A stretch of DNA of 10,387 nt from Promethearchaeota archaeon (GCA_019057775.1 JAHLWT010000137.1:1-10387), one strand, 5' to 3'; shown: positions 1 to 6,683, counted from the stretch's first letter. The notes: generated by a model not told the origin, from the letters alone. A program made the numbers and translations.

Positions 1-459
1 TTATCCAATAAACATTAAATATCTAAATAAATAATGTTTGACAAAATTCTGACCTTAAAAGTAATTCTTAACCATATATCAAACATTAAAATAGCTTCTA
101 TTTAATATTTAGCTTGATTTTAACCTTAAAAGAACAGAAATACACCTCCCATGCCTTAAAAACAGAAATTATTAAGGTTTGATTCATTAGTAATGCACCT
201 TTTCACCTCCTCCAAATTAATACCTGAGTACTAAGCAAACTTACGGATGGTATTAGTTTTCATTCATTCAATGTGGCACAAATAGAGGAGGAAGTGTAGT
301 TTAGAGGTGATGGATTCCCATCTCTACCATCCTTGTCGGTTGACACGAATGTTCTTGCAATAAAACCGTTATTGGACATAGTTGTCGATCTATTGCAAAT
401 GATTAAAATTTTTATTAAATTTAGTTAACTTGGTAATCCATATTAAACTTACTAACATT
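1..459. other. AT-rich gene-poor leader stretch with short repeats
   Basis: No convincing gene was found here on either strand. The stretch contains short direct repeats: AAACATTAAA at 10-19 and 81-90, ACCTTAAAAG at 52-61 and 123-132, and a related CCTTAAAA..ACAGAAAT block at 125-140 and again at 154-169. AACCTTAA (122-129) is the exact inverse of TTAAGGTT (172-179). TTGCAATA (355-362) is the inverse of TATTGCAA (391-398). A 39-codon minus-strand frame (260-379) is too short and unrecognised to call. It may be degraded mobile or spacer DNA; that is inference. Confidence 0.4.
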
Positions 460-648
460 ATGACAAAAGCTAATTTGGAAAAAAATTTCAAGTATGTACA
501 GAAGAATTGGGATTCATTGTTAAACCTGTATCCCAATAAGTTCGTTTTGGTCTATGACGAAAAAGTCGTTGATTCCTATGATTCCTACGAAAAAGCAGCA
601 GAAAGAGGAGTTGAACTTTATGGAATTGAAGAAAAATTTTTAGTCTAA
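460..648 (+). CDS. Small hypothetical protein, DUF5678-like
   Basis: A 62-residue soluble protein if translation starts at the ATG at 460. A TTG at 430 would add ten residues, but the ATG is the more ordinary start. The N-terminal third is lysine-rich and probably helical. Residues 25-50 (PNKFVLVYDEKVVDSYDSYE) have the strand-turn-strand-helix look of DUF5678-type proteins, in which a short 'this is the value / do I own it' hairpin is followed by an amphipathic helix. In other genomes such genes often neighbour retropepsin-like or toxin-antitoxin genes. Here it precedes a toxin-antitoxin pair by 126 bp, but the pair has its own promoter-like element, so co-transcription is uncertain. There is no signal peptide or membrane segment. 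The gene call is moderately firm; the family assignment is by eye and tentative. Confidence 0.55.
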   Translation: MTKANLEKNFKYVQKNWDSLLNLYPNKFVLVYDEKVVDSYDSYEKAAERGVELYGIEEKFLV

Positions 649-727
649 TTTTTATCGCAGGAAGTGCCTAATAATTTCATTTTACATGCTGCTTTATGAT
701 TAACCATTCGCTAACATGGGGGTTGAA

Positions 728-765
728 TTTTCTACAAATTTTATTTTGATTAAATTTGTAGAAAA
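728..765 (+). promoter_or_regulatory. Inverted-repeat operator overlapping -7 box of toxin-antitoxin operon
   Basis: TTTTCTACAAATTT (728-741) and its exact reverse complement (752-765) form a perfect 14-bp inverted repeat with a 10-bp spacer. The right arm lies nine bases before the antitoxin ATG. TAAATTTG at 751-758 is a full match to the Bacteroidota -7 consensus TAnnTTTG and lies almost entirely within the right arm. A repressor bound to the repeat would therefore cover the promoter. Type II toxin-antitoxin operons are usually autorepressed through such sites. A -33 TTTG at good spacing is not evident. No T-tract follows, so a terminator is less likely. Confidence 0.6.
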
Positions 766-774
766 CAAAGAAAT

Positions 775-1011
775 ATGAAAGCAATTGAGATTAATTCGAA
801 AACAGATAAACATGGTCATCTTAGGATAAATTACCCTCTAAATAAAAAGAATAGTAAAGTTCGTGTTATAATTTTACTAATTGAGGATAATGAATCAGAA
901 GAAGAAAAACTTTGGATGCAGTCGATTTCCAATAATCCTTCATTTGATTTTTTAAAAGAACCAGAAGAGGATATTTATTCAATAGATGACGGAGAAGCGA
1001 TAAATGATTAA
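775..1011 (+). CDS. Antitoxin of type II toxin-antitoxin pair (MazE-like role)
   Basis: A 78-residue acidic protein expected to neutralise the toxin encoded immediately downstream and to repress the operon. Residues 1-37 (MKAIEINSKTDKHGHLRINY and the hydrophobic VRVIILLIE) look like the strand-rich DNA-binding or dimer part. Residues 39-78 are acidic and end in a block around FDFLKEPEEDIYSIDDGEAI (58-77). That block is typical of small DUF2281-type antitoxins that accompany MazF/PemK-like toxins, and is probably the toxin-binding tail. The start is the only ATG after the inverted repeat at 728-765. The last 8 bp overlap the toxin start, indicating translational coupling. The role is inferred from the toxin neighbour and the C-terminal motif; the exact family is not certain. 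Confidence 0.75.
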   Translation: MKAIEINSKTDKHGHLRINYPLNKKNSKVRVIILLIEDNESEEEKLWMQSISNNPSFDFLKEPEEDIYSIDDGEAIND

Positions 1012-1345
1012 GAATAAAATTGTTCTGGTTCCTTTTCCTTTCGATGACTTTTCCTTGACTAAAGTTCGACCTGCGATTTGTTTGACATCTACAATTGGAA
1101 AATATAATCATGTTGTTATCGCTTTCATATCAAGTAAAATACCTGATGAGATTAATGATTCGGACATAATAATTATAAAATCTGATAAAATATGTTCAGG
1201 AACAGGCTTAGTTGTTGATTCAATAATTCGACTGCATAGATTAGTTACAATACCAAAATCACTAATAAAGAGAAAGCTCGGTGAAGCCAGTGATTCATTG
1301 ATTTACGAAATTAATTCCAAATTGATACAATTATTTGAATTATGA
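1004..1345 (+). CDS. MazF/PemK-family toxin (endoribonuclease)
   Basis: A 113-residue protein of normal MazF/PemK length, predicted to cleave mRNA at short sequence motifs when freed from its antitoxin. The N-terminus has the family hallmark: hydrophobic strand, then PFPFDD (10-15) and K20-x-RPA (22-24), as in proteins that begin 'IVLVPFPFTD...KRRPALVL'. Further on, residues 67-93 (GTGLVVDSIIRLHRLVTIPK and following) match the typical strand-plus-RL-x-(R/K)L-x-T region of this fold, and the helical tail follows. It starts inside the antitoxin gene with an 8-bp overlap, the usual antitoxin-first order. No frameshift or truncation is visible, so the pair is probably functional. The RNA target cannot be read from sequence. 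Confidence 0.85.
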   Translation: MIKNKIVLVPFPFDDFSLTKVRPAICLTSTIGKYNHVVIAFISSKIPDEINDSDIIIIKSDKICSGTGLVVDSIIRLHRLVTIPKSLIKRKLGEASDSLIYEINSKLIQLFEL

Positions 1346-1418
1346 ATCCCAAATTACCTGGTATTTTATATTAATTTTTTTCACTTACGTTTGTATCAGC
1401 GTCTGGAAAGAGTCGTTT

Positions 1419-1464
1419 AGCGTCTCGACGAGGGTATATGTCCCCATCAACAGTCGCTTTTTTT
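1419..1464 (+). terminator. Candidate terminator after toxin gene
   Basis: A comparatively GC-rich segment containing AGCG (1419-1422) opposite CGCT (1455-1458), CGAC (1426-1429) opposite GTCG (1453-1456) and a small GGG/CCC stem (1432-1434 with 1442-1444) runs directly into seven Ts (1458-1464). The stems are short and partly mutually exclusive, so folding is weak. It could end the toxin-antitoxin transcript before rpsT. The same bases also form a protein-like minus-strand frame (see findings). Confidence 0.3.
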
Positions 1465-1481
1465 ATTTACTACCCTTACGT

Positions 1482-1508
1482 TTTGTTATAAATTTTTAAT
1501 TATATTTG
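1482..1508 (+). promoter_or_regulatory. rpsT promoter, Bacteroidota-type
   Basis: TATATTTG (1501-1508) matches the -7 consensus TAnnTTTG exactly and lies 28 bp before the rpsT ATG. A TTTG at 1482-1485 could be the -33 element, although the 15-bp gap is shorter than the usual roughly 20 bp. The predicted leader is about 20 nt and has no Shine-Dalgarno sequence, as is normal in this phylum. Confidence 0.6.
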
Positions 1509-1536
1509 CACCCGCTTAAATAATTAACAACACAAT

Positions 1537-1791
1537 ATGGCAACCCATCAATCAGCAATAAAAAGGATCAGGCAAAACGAGAAGAGAAGGGTACGTAACA
1601 AGTATTACGCCAAAACCGCTCGTAATGCCATAAAAAAATTACGTGATACTGAAACCACAAAGGAGGCTGAAAAATTGCTTCCCAAAGTCGTTTCCATGCT
1701 TGACAAGCTTGCAAAAAGAAACATAATTCATACCAATAAAGCGGCAAATCTAAAATCAAAACTCACCAGGCACATTAATACGTTATCATAA
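1537..1791 (+). CDS. rpsT: 30S ribosomal protein S20
   Basis: An 84-residue, strongly basic, all-helical protein that binds 16S rRNA in the small ribosomal subunit and is needed for its assembly. It begins [20 protein letters not shown], the S20 signature (small residues, then SAxKRxRQxxKRRxRN). The C-terminal segment [19 protein letters not shown] (63-81) matches the family's conserved HKNKAARxKSRLxxxIN block. Length is normal for S20. The ATG follows a good Bacteroidota promoter. The gene ends only 11 bp from the end of the converging GH15 gene, with no clear separate terminator between them apart from an AT-rich T-run at about 1792-1798. Confidence 0.97.
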   Translation: MATHQSAIKRIRQNEKRRVRNKYYAKTARNAIKKLRDTETTKEAEKLLPKVVSMLDKLAKRNIIHTNKAANLKSKLTRHINTLS

Positions 1792-1802
1792 TTTTTTTAA
1801 GA

Positions 1803-3608
1803 TTAATGAATAACTTCTAATATTTTTTCATCATTAATCACACTTCCTTCACCAAGATTTATTGCAGTTTCAATCAATGCCAGATGTGAATATGCCTGCG
1901 GGAAATTACCAATTAACCTTTGGGTTTCAAAATCAAGATCCTCGCTGAACAATCCCACATGATTGCTATATTTTAATACCTGATTAAAAAGTTTTTCTGC
2001 CTCTTCTTTCTCTCCTATTTTATAAAGGCTATTTATTAACCAGAATGTACAAACAGTAAAGTAAGAAGATGGGAATCCAAAATCATCCATGGTTTGGTAT
2101 CTGAACATAAGTCCTTGGTGACTTAAATTTTTCTGAATTGATTTGACCGTGCTGATATATCTTGGGTCTTTCGCATCTAAAAATCCATAGGGTTCAATTA
2201 ATAAAATAGCGGCATCCAGATCATTAGAACCATAAAATTGAGTATATGCTTTTAAATCTTCATTCCATGCATTTTTTTTAATATCATCTTTGATTTTGTC
2301 CCTAAGTTTCGACCACTCCTTTATATAATCAGTTCGATTAATGAGTTCTGCAACCTTTATTGCCCGGTCAATCGCCACCCAACATAAAACCTTTGAAAAT
2401 GTGAAATGCTTTGGTTCGGTTCTTATTTCCCATATGCCCCGGTCAGGTTTTCTCCAATTCTTTTTGACAGTTTTTACAATACTTCGGGTAATGGTCCATA
2501 ATGCTTCACTGCTTTCAAGCGATACATCGAAAATTTTGAACTGCTGATATATAACATCCATCAGTACTCCGAAAATATCATTTTGTTTTTGACGATAGGC
2601 ATCATTACCTTGTCTTACGGGCTCTGATCCTTCATAACCCTGCAAATGACCTAATATTTGCTCTGTTAGTTTTTTTTCACCATTGATCCCATAAACGATT
2701 TGAATTTTTTCATCTTTGTCAGGTATAATGTTTATAACAAAGTCCAAGTACCTTTTTGCTACATTATTATGTCCAAGATTAGTCATTACCTTTATTACCA
2801 TTGAAGCATCTCTTAACCAACAAAACCGGTAATCCCAATTCCTTATTTCACCAAGAGTCTCAGGTAATGATGTGGTCACTGCAGCAAGTACTGCACCAGA
2901 TTTATCATAATTAAGTAACTTTAATACCAGAGCACTTCTGATTATTTCATCATTGTATTTGGAAAATGTTTTTGTTCTTTCCGACCAATTCAACCAGTAT
3001 ACTTTCGACCTTTGTAACAACAAATAAGCTCTTTCAACTGTTTGTTTCAGGATTTTCTGGTTATAGCTTATAAGGAAAAAAGCATCCCCATCAAGTTCAA
3101 TAATTTGTTCGTTGACAATTTTTTCTTTATCCAGACTTGTATAGAGATATAAAGAATCGTACGTTCCTTTCGTAGTAAAGCTTTTTATATTGTTTTTCTG
3201 AATAATTGTCTTTGTTGGATTCTTAGCAAATTCCAGTTTGGGATCATATTTGATCCTGAAAGCCGGCTTCCCGGAAATATATTTAATATATCTGATAATA
3301 TCAGGTGGAGCATAATAATTCTTTTGGTCGTATAAATATCTCGGCATAAAATCGATTACCTCAAATATGTCATCTCTCTTTTTAAATTTTGTAACAAGTA
3401 TATTGGTTTTACGAATATAACTTTGCTCAATTTTATATTGTTCATCAACATTAAATTCTAAACTTCCGCCAATATCTTTATCGAGGATTTTAGCAAAAAC
3501 CGAAGATGAATTAAAATTTGGCATGCAACACCATTCAATTGATCCTGTTTCGGAAATTAGTGCTGCAGTTTTACAATTACCTATAACTCCATAGTTTAAA
3601 TTATCCAT
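1803..3608 (-). CDS. Glycoside hydrolase family 15 protein (glucoamylase/trehalase type)
   Basis: A 601-residue cytoplasmic enzyme with no signal peptide. GH15 enzymes are inverting alpha-glucosidases: glucoamylase, glucodextranase, and in mycobacteria and some archaea trehalase. Residues 1-200 form the N-terminal beta domain (opening LNYGVIGNCKTAALISETGS, then IEWCCMPNF). The (alpha/alpha)6 barrel follows from about 215. RNWDYRFCWLRDASM (256-270) is the family hallmark. GIWEIRTEPKHFTFSK (391-406) carries the probable general acid E394, and GLFSEDLD (552-559) the probable base E556. GNFPQAYSHLALIETA closes the domain. Both catalytic acids are present, so activity is likely. It is divergent from otsAB, and the pairing suggests a trehalose-related substrate, but glycogen- or maltodextrin-type glucoamylase activity cannot be excluded. 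The start is the first ATG after the divergent spacer. Confidence 0.9.
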   Translation of the reverse strand: MDNLNYGVIGNCKTAALISETGSIEWCCMPNFNSSSVFAKILDKDIGGSLEFNVDEQYKIEQSYIRKTNILVTKFKKRDDIFEVIDFMPRYLYDQKNYYAPPDIIRYIKYISGKPAFRIKYDPKLEFAKNPTKTIIQKNNIKSFTTKGTYDSLYLYTSLDKEKIVNEQIIELDGDAFFLISYNQKILKQTVERAYLLLQRSKVYWLNWSERTKTFSKYNDEIIRSALVLKLLNYDKSGAVLAAVTTSLPETLGEIRNWDYRFCWLRDASMVIKVMTNLGHNNVAKRYLDFVINIIPDKDEKIQIVYGINGEKKLTEQILGHLQGYEGSEPVRQGNDAYRQKQNDIFGVLMDVIYQQFKIFDVSLESSEALWTITRSIVKTVKKNWRKPDRGIWEIRTEPKHFTFSKVLCWVAIDRAIKVAELINRTDYIKEWSKLRDKIKDDIKKNAWNEDLKAYTQFYGSNDLDAAILLIEPYGFLDAKDPRYISTVKSIQKNLSHQGLMFRYQTMDDFGFPSSYFTVCTFWLINSLYKIGEKEEAEKLFNQVLKYSNHVGLFSEDLDFETQRLIGNFPQAYSHLALIETAINLGEGSVINDEKILEVIH

Positions 3609-3712
3609 AATGCATTGAAATCTTAAAGTATCTGAAACGTAAGTTTACATAAAATTTTTAGATTTAATAAAAAAGTTGTAAATTGTTTCTGTAGAAATAA
3701 TTCTATAAAGCT
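3609..3712. promoter_or_regulatory. Divergent promoter region of GH15 and otsAB
   Basis: This 104-bp AT-rich spacer separates the two outward-facing start codons, so both promoters must lie here or within the opposite gene. No perfect TAnnTTTG was found. Near matches are TAAGTTTA (3640-3647, plus strand) and TACGTTTC (minus strand, complement of 3634-3641). The two near-boxes overlap, so shared control of synthesis and breakdown is possible, but this is inference. Confidence 0.4.
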
Positions 3713-5914
3713 ATGGAAAGAATAATAATTGTCTCTAATAGACTTCCTGTAGGGATAAAAATTAAAAATAATTCAGTACATCTACAAACCAGTATCGGCG
3801 GATTAGCTACCGGAATGAAAACAATATATAAATCGTTTGACAGTTTATGGATCGGTTGGCCCGGAATCGAGAATAAAAAAATTTATGAATCTATAAGAGA
3901 AGAAATCAATGATAAATTGAAAAATGAAAAATGTATACCTGTATACTTAGATAAGAAAGATATTGATTTATATTACTATGGCTTTAGCAACAGGACTATA
4001 TGGCCTTTGTTTCATTATTTTACCCAATATACAGAATACAATAAGACATTCTGGGAATCCTATAAAAAGGTCAATCAGAACTTTGCTGATGTGATTTCCG
4101 ATAATATTAAGGAAGGGGATGCTATTTGGATTCATGATTATCATTTGTTACTATTACCCAAATTAATCAGGGAAAAATATCCGGAGATTTCAATTGGATT
4201 TTTTCTTCATATTCCATTTCCTTCTTCTGAAGTTTTCAGGATCCTGCCCTGGAGAAATGAAATTATTGAAGGAATGCTTGGAGCCGATCTGATCGGTTTT
4301 CATACTTACGATTATGAAAGCCACTTTCTCAGTTGTGTCAGAAGACTGATAGGGCACGAAATCGTTTTCAACCAAATTAATCTGTACAAGCGTATAACCA
4401 AAGTAGATACTTTCCCCATGGGAATTGATTATGATAAATTCCATAACGCATCATTAGAAATTAATCAAAAACCCGAAGAAGAAAAATCCGATTTTCAGAA
4501 AGAGCTCGATAAAATATTTCAAATATCCCCAGATAGAAAATTAATTTTATCCATTGACCGTCTTGATTATTCCAAAGGCATTCCAAACAGACTTTATGCA
4601 TTTGAATATTTCCTGAATAAATACCCCGAATTCAAAGAGAAAGTTACAATGATAATGCTGGCCAATCCAACAAGGAGTAACATTGAGGAATATCAGTTAA
4701 TGAAAAGCGAAATTGATGAATTAGTAGGTAAAATAAACGGTAAATACGCTACTATTAACTGGACGCCAATTTGGTATTTTTACAGATCCTTGCCTTTTGA
4801 AAGTTTAATCGAGTTGTACATTGCTTCAGAAATAGCTCTGATTACACCAATCAGGGATGGAATGAACCTAGTGGCCAAAGAATTCATCGCGTCAAAAACT
4901 GATCTGAAGGGAGTCCTGATTCTAAGCGAAATGGCTGGGGCAGCAAAAGAAATGAGTGAAGCGCTGATAATAAATCCTCATAATACTGAGGAAATTGCCG
5001 ATGCCATAAAGGAGGCATTGCTAATGCCAGAAAATGAACAAATTGAAAGAAATACAGTACTTCAGAATCGTTTGAAACGGTATAATATAGAAAAATGGGC
5101 AAAAGATTACCTTAACAGCTTAGAAGGTGTAGGAAAGCTTCGGGAAAAATATTACGCAAAGAAGATTACTGACGCAATTGAGGAAAAAATCATTAACGAT
5201 TATAAAAAAGCTGCTTCAAGAATTTTATTTTTAGATTATGATGGTACATTGGTTGGCTTCCGGATAATTCCGGAAAGTGCAGTGCCTGATGAAGAATTAT
5301 ACGGAATTCTGGACAAACTTTCAGCTGATAGTAAGAATAAAGTTGTGCTCATTAGCGGGAGAGATAAGGTAACTTTTGCTTCCTGGTTTGGAGATAAAAA
5401 TTACACCCTAATAGTGGAACATGGAATGTGGACTAAAGAGCCGGAGTGTGACTGGGTACAAACAGAGCAAGTGAATAATGAGTGGAAAAAATTAATCCAT
5501 CCAATCCTGGAATTTTATGTGGACCGCACACCTGGCACATTCATTGAAGAAAAAAACTATTCCCTGGTCTGGCACCATCGGAAAGCTGATCCAGAGTTAG
5601 GAAACCTTAGAGCGATCGAGCTGAAAGATGAACTTACCAGCCTGATAGCCAATTATAATTTGGAAATTCTTGAAGGAAAAAAAGTTATAGAAATAAAAAA
5701 CAGTGGGATTAACAAAGGACGTGCTGCAGTTAACAAAATCGGTGATTCCGAGTATGATTTTATTCTAGGTATTGGTGATGACTATACGGATGAGAACCTG
5801 TTTGAAGAATTGCCTGAGAGAGCATTTACCATTAAAGTTGGATTAGTAAATACTCAAGCTAAATATAGTGTTGAATCCTTTACTGAAGTAAGGAAATTGT
5901 TAAGAAAGCTATGA
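3713..5914 (+). CDS. otsAB: Bifunctional trehalose-6-phosphate synthase/phosphatase
   Basis: A 733-residue cytoplasmic fusion that would make trehalose in two steps. The GT20 domain (about 1-480) joins UDP-glucose and glucose-6-phosphate, and the HAD phosphatase domain (about 500-733) removes the phosphate. Synthase marks: VSNRLPV (7-13), GG at 29-30, HDYHLLLLP (141-149), SIDRLDYSKGIPNRL (280-294) with R283 and K288 that contact the UDP-glucose phosphates, and RDGMNLVAKEF (381-391) with D382 and E390. Phosphatase marks: LDYDGT (507-512) with nucleophile D508 and acid D510, SGR (548-550), NKG with K668, and GIGDDYTDE (686-694) with the metal-binding aspartates. All key residues are intact. Fused OtsA-OtsB is common in Bacteroidota. 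The product would serve as an osmolyte, desiccation protectant or carbon store. The gene overlaps the next small ORF by 4 bp. Confidence 0.95.
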   Translation: MERIIIVSNRLPVGIKIKNNSVHLQTSIGGLATGMKTIYKSFDSLWIGWPGIENKKIYESIREEINDKLKNEKCIPVYLDKKDIDLYYYGFSNRTIWPLFHYFTQYTEYNKTFWESYKKVNQNFADVISDNIKEGDAIWIHDYHLLLLPKLIREKYPEISIGFFLHIPFPSSEVFRILPWRNEIIEGMLGADLIGFHTYDYESHFLSCVRRLIGHEIVFNQINLYKRITKVDTFPMGIDYDKFHNASLEINQKPEEEKSDFQKELDKIFQISPDRKLILSIDRLDYSKGIPNRLYAFEYFLNKYPEFKEKVTMIMLANPTRSNIEEYQLMKSEIDELVGKINGKYATINWTPIWYFYRSLPFESLIELYIASEIALITPIRDGMNLVAKEFIASKTDLKGVLILSEMAGAAKEMSEALIINPHNTEEIADAIKEALLMPENEQIERNTVLQNRLKRYNIEKWAKDYLNSLEGVGKLREKYYAKKITDAIEEKIINDYKKAASRILFLDYDGTLVGFRIIPESAVPDEELYGILDKLSADSKNKVVLISGRDKVTFASWFGDKNYTLIVEHGMWTKEPECDWVQTEQVNNEWKKLIHPILEFYVDRTPGTFIEEKNYSLVWHHRKADPELGNLRAIELKDELTSLIANYNLEILEGKKVIEIKNSGINKGRAAVNKIGDSEYDFILGIGDDYTDENLFEELPERAFTIKVGLVNTQAKYSVESFTEVRKLLRKL

Positions 5915-6051
5915 AATCTTTAGAAGAAGTCTCTACCAAATTAGACACAACTGAGATTAAGGAGGCAGGAATTAACTCATTGCTTAAAGAAGAAAAAGAT
6001 TCTATGCTTATTGACTCATTAAAGGCTTTAGAAGAAGATTCTGCCCAATAA
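5911..6051 (+). CDS. Small acidic ORF translationally coupled to otsAB
   Basis: A 46-residue ORF starts at the ATG at 5911, inside the otsAB stop (ATGA, 4-bp overlap), and ends with TAA at 6049-6051. The product begins MKSLEEVSTKLDTTEIKEAG and continues as a charged, probably helical peptide rich in Glu, Lys, Ser and Leu, with no cysteine, aromatic residue, signal peptide or membrane segment. The two ends resemble each other (KSLEEVS near the start, KALEEDS near the end), and the 12-base word CTTTAGAAGAAG occurs in both, pointing to internal duplication. I do not recognise a family. It may be a coupled partner peptide of the trehalose enzyme, the N-terminal remnant of a truncated gene, or chance. 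The coupling overlap is the main support. Confidence 0.5.
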   Translation: MKSLEEVSTKLDTTEIKEAGINSLLKEEKDSMLIDSLKALEEDSAQ

Positions 6052-6108
6052 GAAAAACCTGGTTTATTGAGAAAATTGTACGAAAAATTAGTTTATAACC
6101 CGTTGTGC

Positions 6109-6243
6109 GGTTGAATTTTGTAAAAATTGATGGTCAGATTGAGCTCTGTCAAAGGCTGAACCAATCATGGTTCGACAGAGTCTGTCCTGAGTGTAACGAA
6201 GGACTCACCATGACCTTGATAATCTGAAATTTGAATTTCAACC
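6109..6243. repeat. Inverted-repeat-bounded, MITE/REP-like element
   Basis: The stretch begins GGTTGAA (6109-6115) and ends with the exact inverse TTCAACC (6237-6243). Inside, CTCTGTC (6144-6150) pairs with GACAGAG (6174-6180) and GAACC (6158-6162) with GGTTC (6169-6173). CAGATT (6135-6140) pairs with AATCTG (6221-6226), and GTCCT (6184-6188) with AGGAC (6200-6204). The segment TCCTGAGTGTAACGAAGGA resembles a palindromic intergenic repeat motif seen in many environmental bacterial genomes. There is no coding content and no clear target-site duplication. Its dispersed nature cannot be shown from this window alone. Confidence 0.5.
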
Positions 6244-6357
6244 ACTTATGGTTTCTTAACTCCCTGAAAGGGTTAATATCCTATCTATCCCAACAGTGTT
6301 TATTTAAATTACTCTTAGCCCGATCCGTCAAGCAAGCCGGGCAGGCCCTGAGCATAC

Positions 6358-6417
6358 AGACCCTTAGGGTTTTTTCCAAAGGAATGCCTCCGGCACAAAA
6401 ACCCTAAGGGTCTTTTT
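6358..6417 (+). terminator. Strong intrinsic terminator-like hairpin
   Basis: A perfect 17-bp stem (AGACCCTTAGGGTTTTT at 6358-6374 against 6397-6413) with a 22-nt loop is followed by TTTTT (6413-6417). The loop contains TGCCTCCGGCA (6385-6395), itself a small hairpin. The T-tract is on the plus strand only, so it would end transcripts arriving from otsAB, about 300 bp after the last codon of the small ORF. Confidence 0.7.
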
Positions 6418-6579
6418 ATTTAAATTTCGTTAGGATTTTTCTAACCAATAGATACTTTTCCAATAACATGCTTAACCCCGATAGTGTCGCTTTCGGGTGC
6501 AAGGAATGAATCTGTCACACTTGAATGGCCAGTCAGCGCCAATGTTAACATCGGATTGAAAATTGATCTTTTACTTGTT

Positions 6580-6634
6580 CCGGTCTATATAGCTATTGCT
6601 CCTTTTTGAGCGATGGTAGTTGGACCGGTTTTTT
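6580..6634 (+). terminator. Terminator-like hairpin with T-tract
   Basis: CCGGTC (6580-6585) pairs with GACCGG (6623-6628). Inside it, CTATTGCTC (6593-6601) pairs with GAGCGATGG (6608-6616), allowing two G-U pairs and leaving a CTTTTT loop. Six Ts follow directly (6629-6634). No gene ends just upstream, so it would either back up the previous terminator or end an unannotated small RNA. Confidence 0.6.
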
Positions 6635-6646
6635 GTTTGTATTATT

Positions 6647-6683
6647 AACCCCGACAGGGTTCTGAACCCTGTCGGGGTTTTTT
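6647..6683 (+). terminator. Strong intrinsic terminator, 15-bp stem
   Basis: AACCCCGACAGGGTT (6647-6661) and its exact inverse (6665-6679) enclose a 3-nt loop and run into a T-tract (6678-6683). It is the most classical terminator of the window and lies only 12 bp after the previous hairpin. The minus side has no T-run directly after the stem, so the plus direction is favoured. Confidence 0.75.

Noticed and set aside
260..379. 39-codon minus-strand frame beginning MSNNGFIARTFVSTDKDGRD
   Set aside because: Composition is not implausible, but it is short, unrecognised, has no promoter, and lies in repeat-rich spacer DNA.
430..459. TTG start at 430 adding ten residues to the small DUF5678-like gene
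   Set aside because: The ATG at 460 is a more usual start and the added residues are not part of the recognisable domain.
728..765. Inverted repeat considered as a terminator of the upstream small gene
   Set aside because: No T-tract follows the stem, and the overlap with a full -7 box favours an operator.
1371..1536. tRNA gene in the gap before rpsT
   Set aside because: No cloverleaf with a GTTC-type T-loop and matching acceptor arms could be built from the GC-rich part.
4190..4444. 84-codon minus-strand frame inside otsAB
   Set aside because: It lies wholly within the conserved synthase domain and shows no motif or start context of its own.
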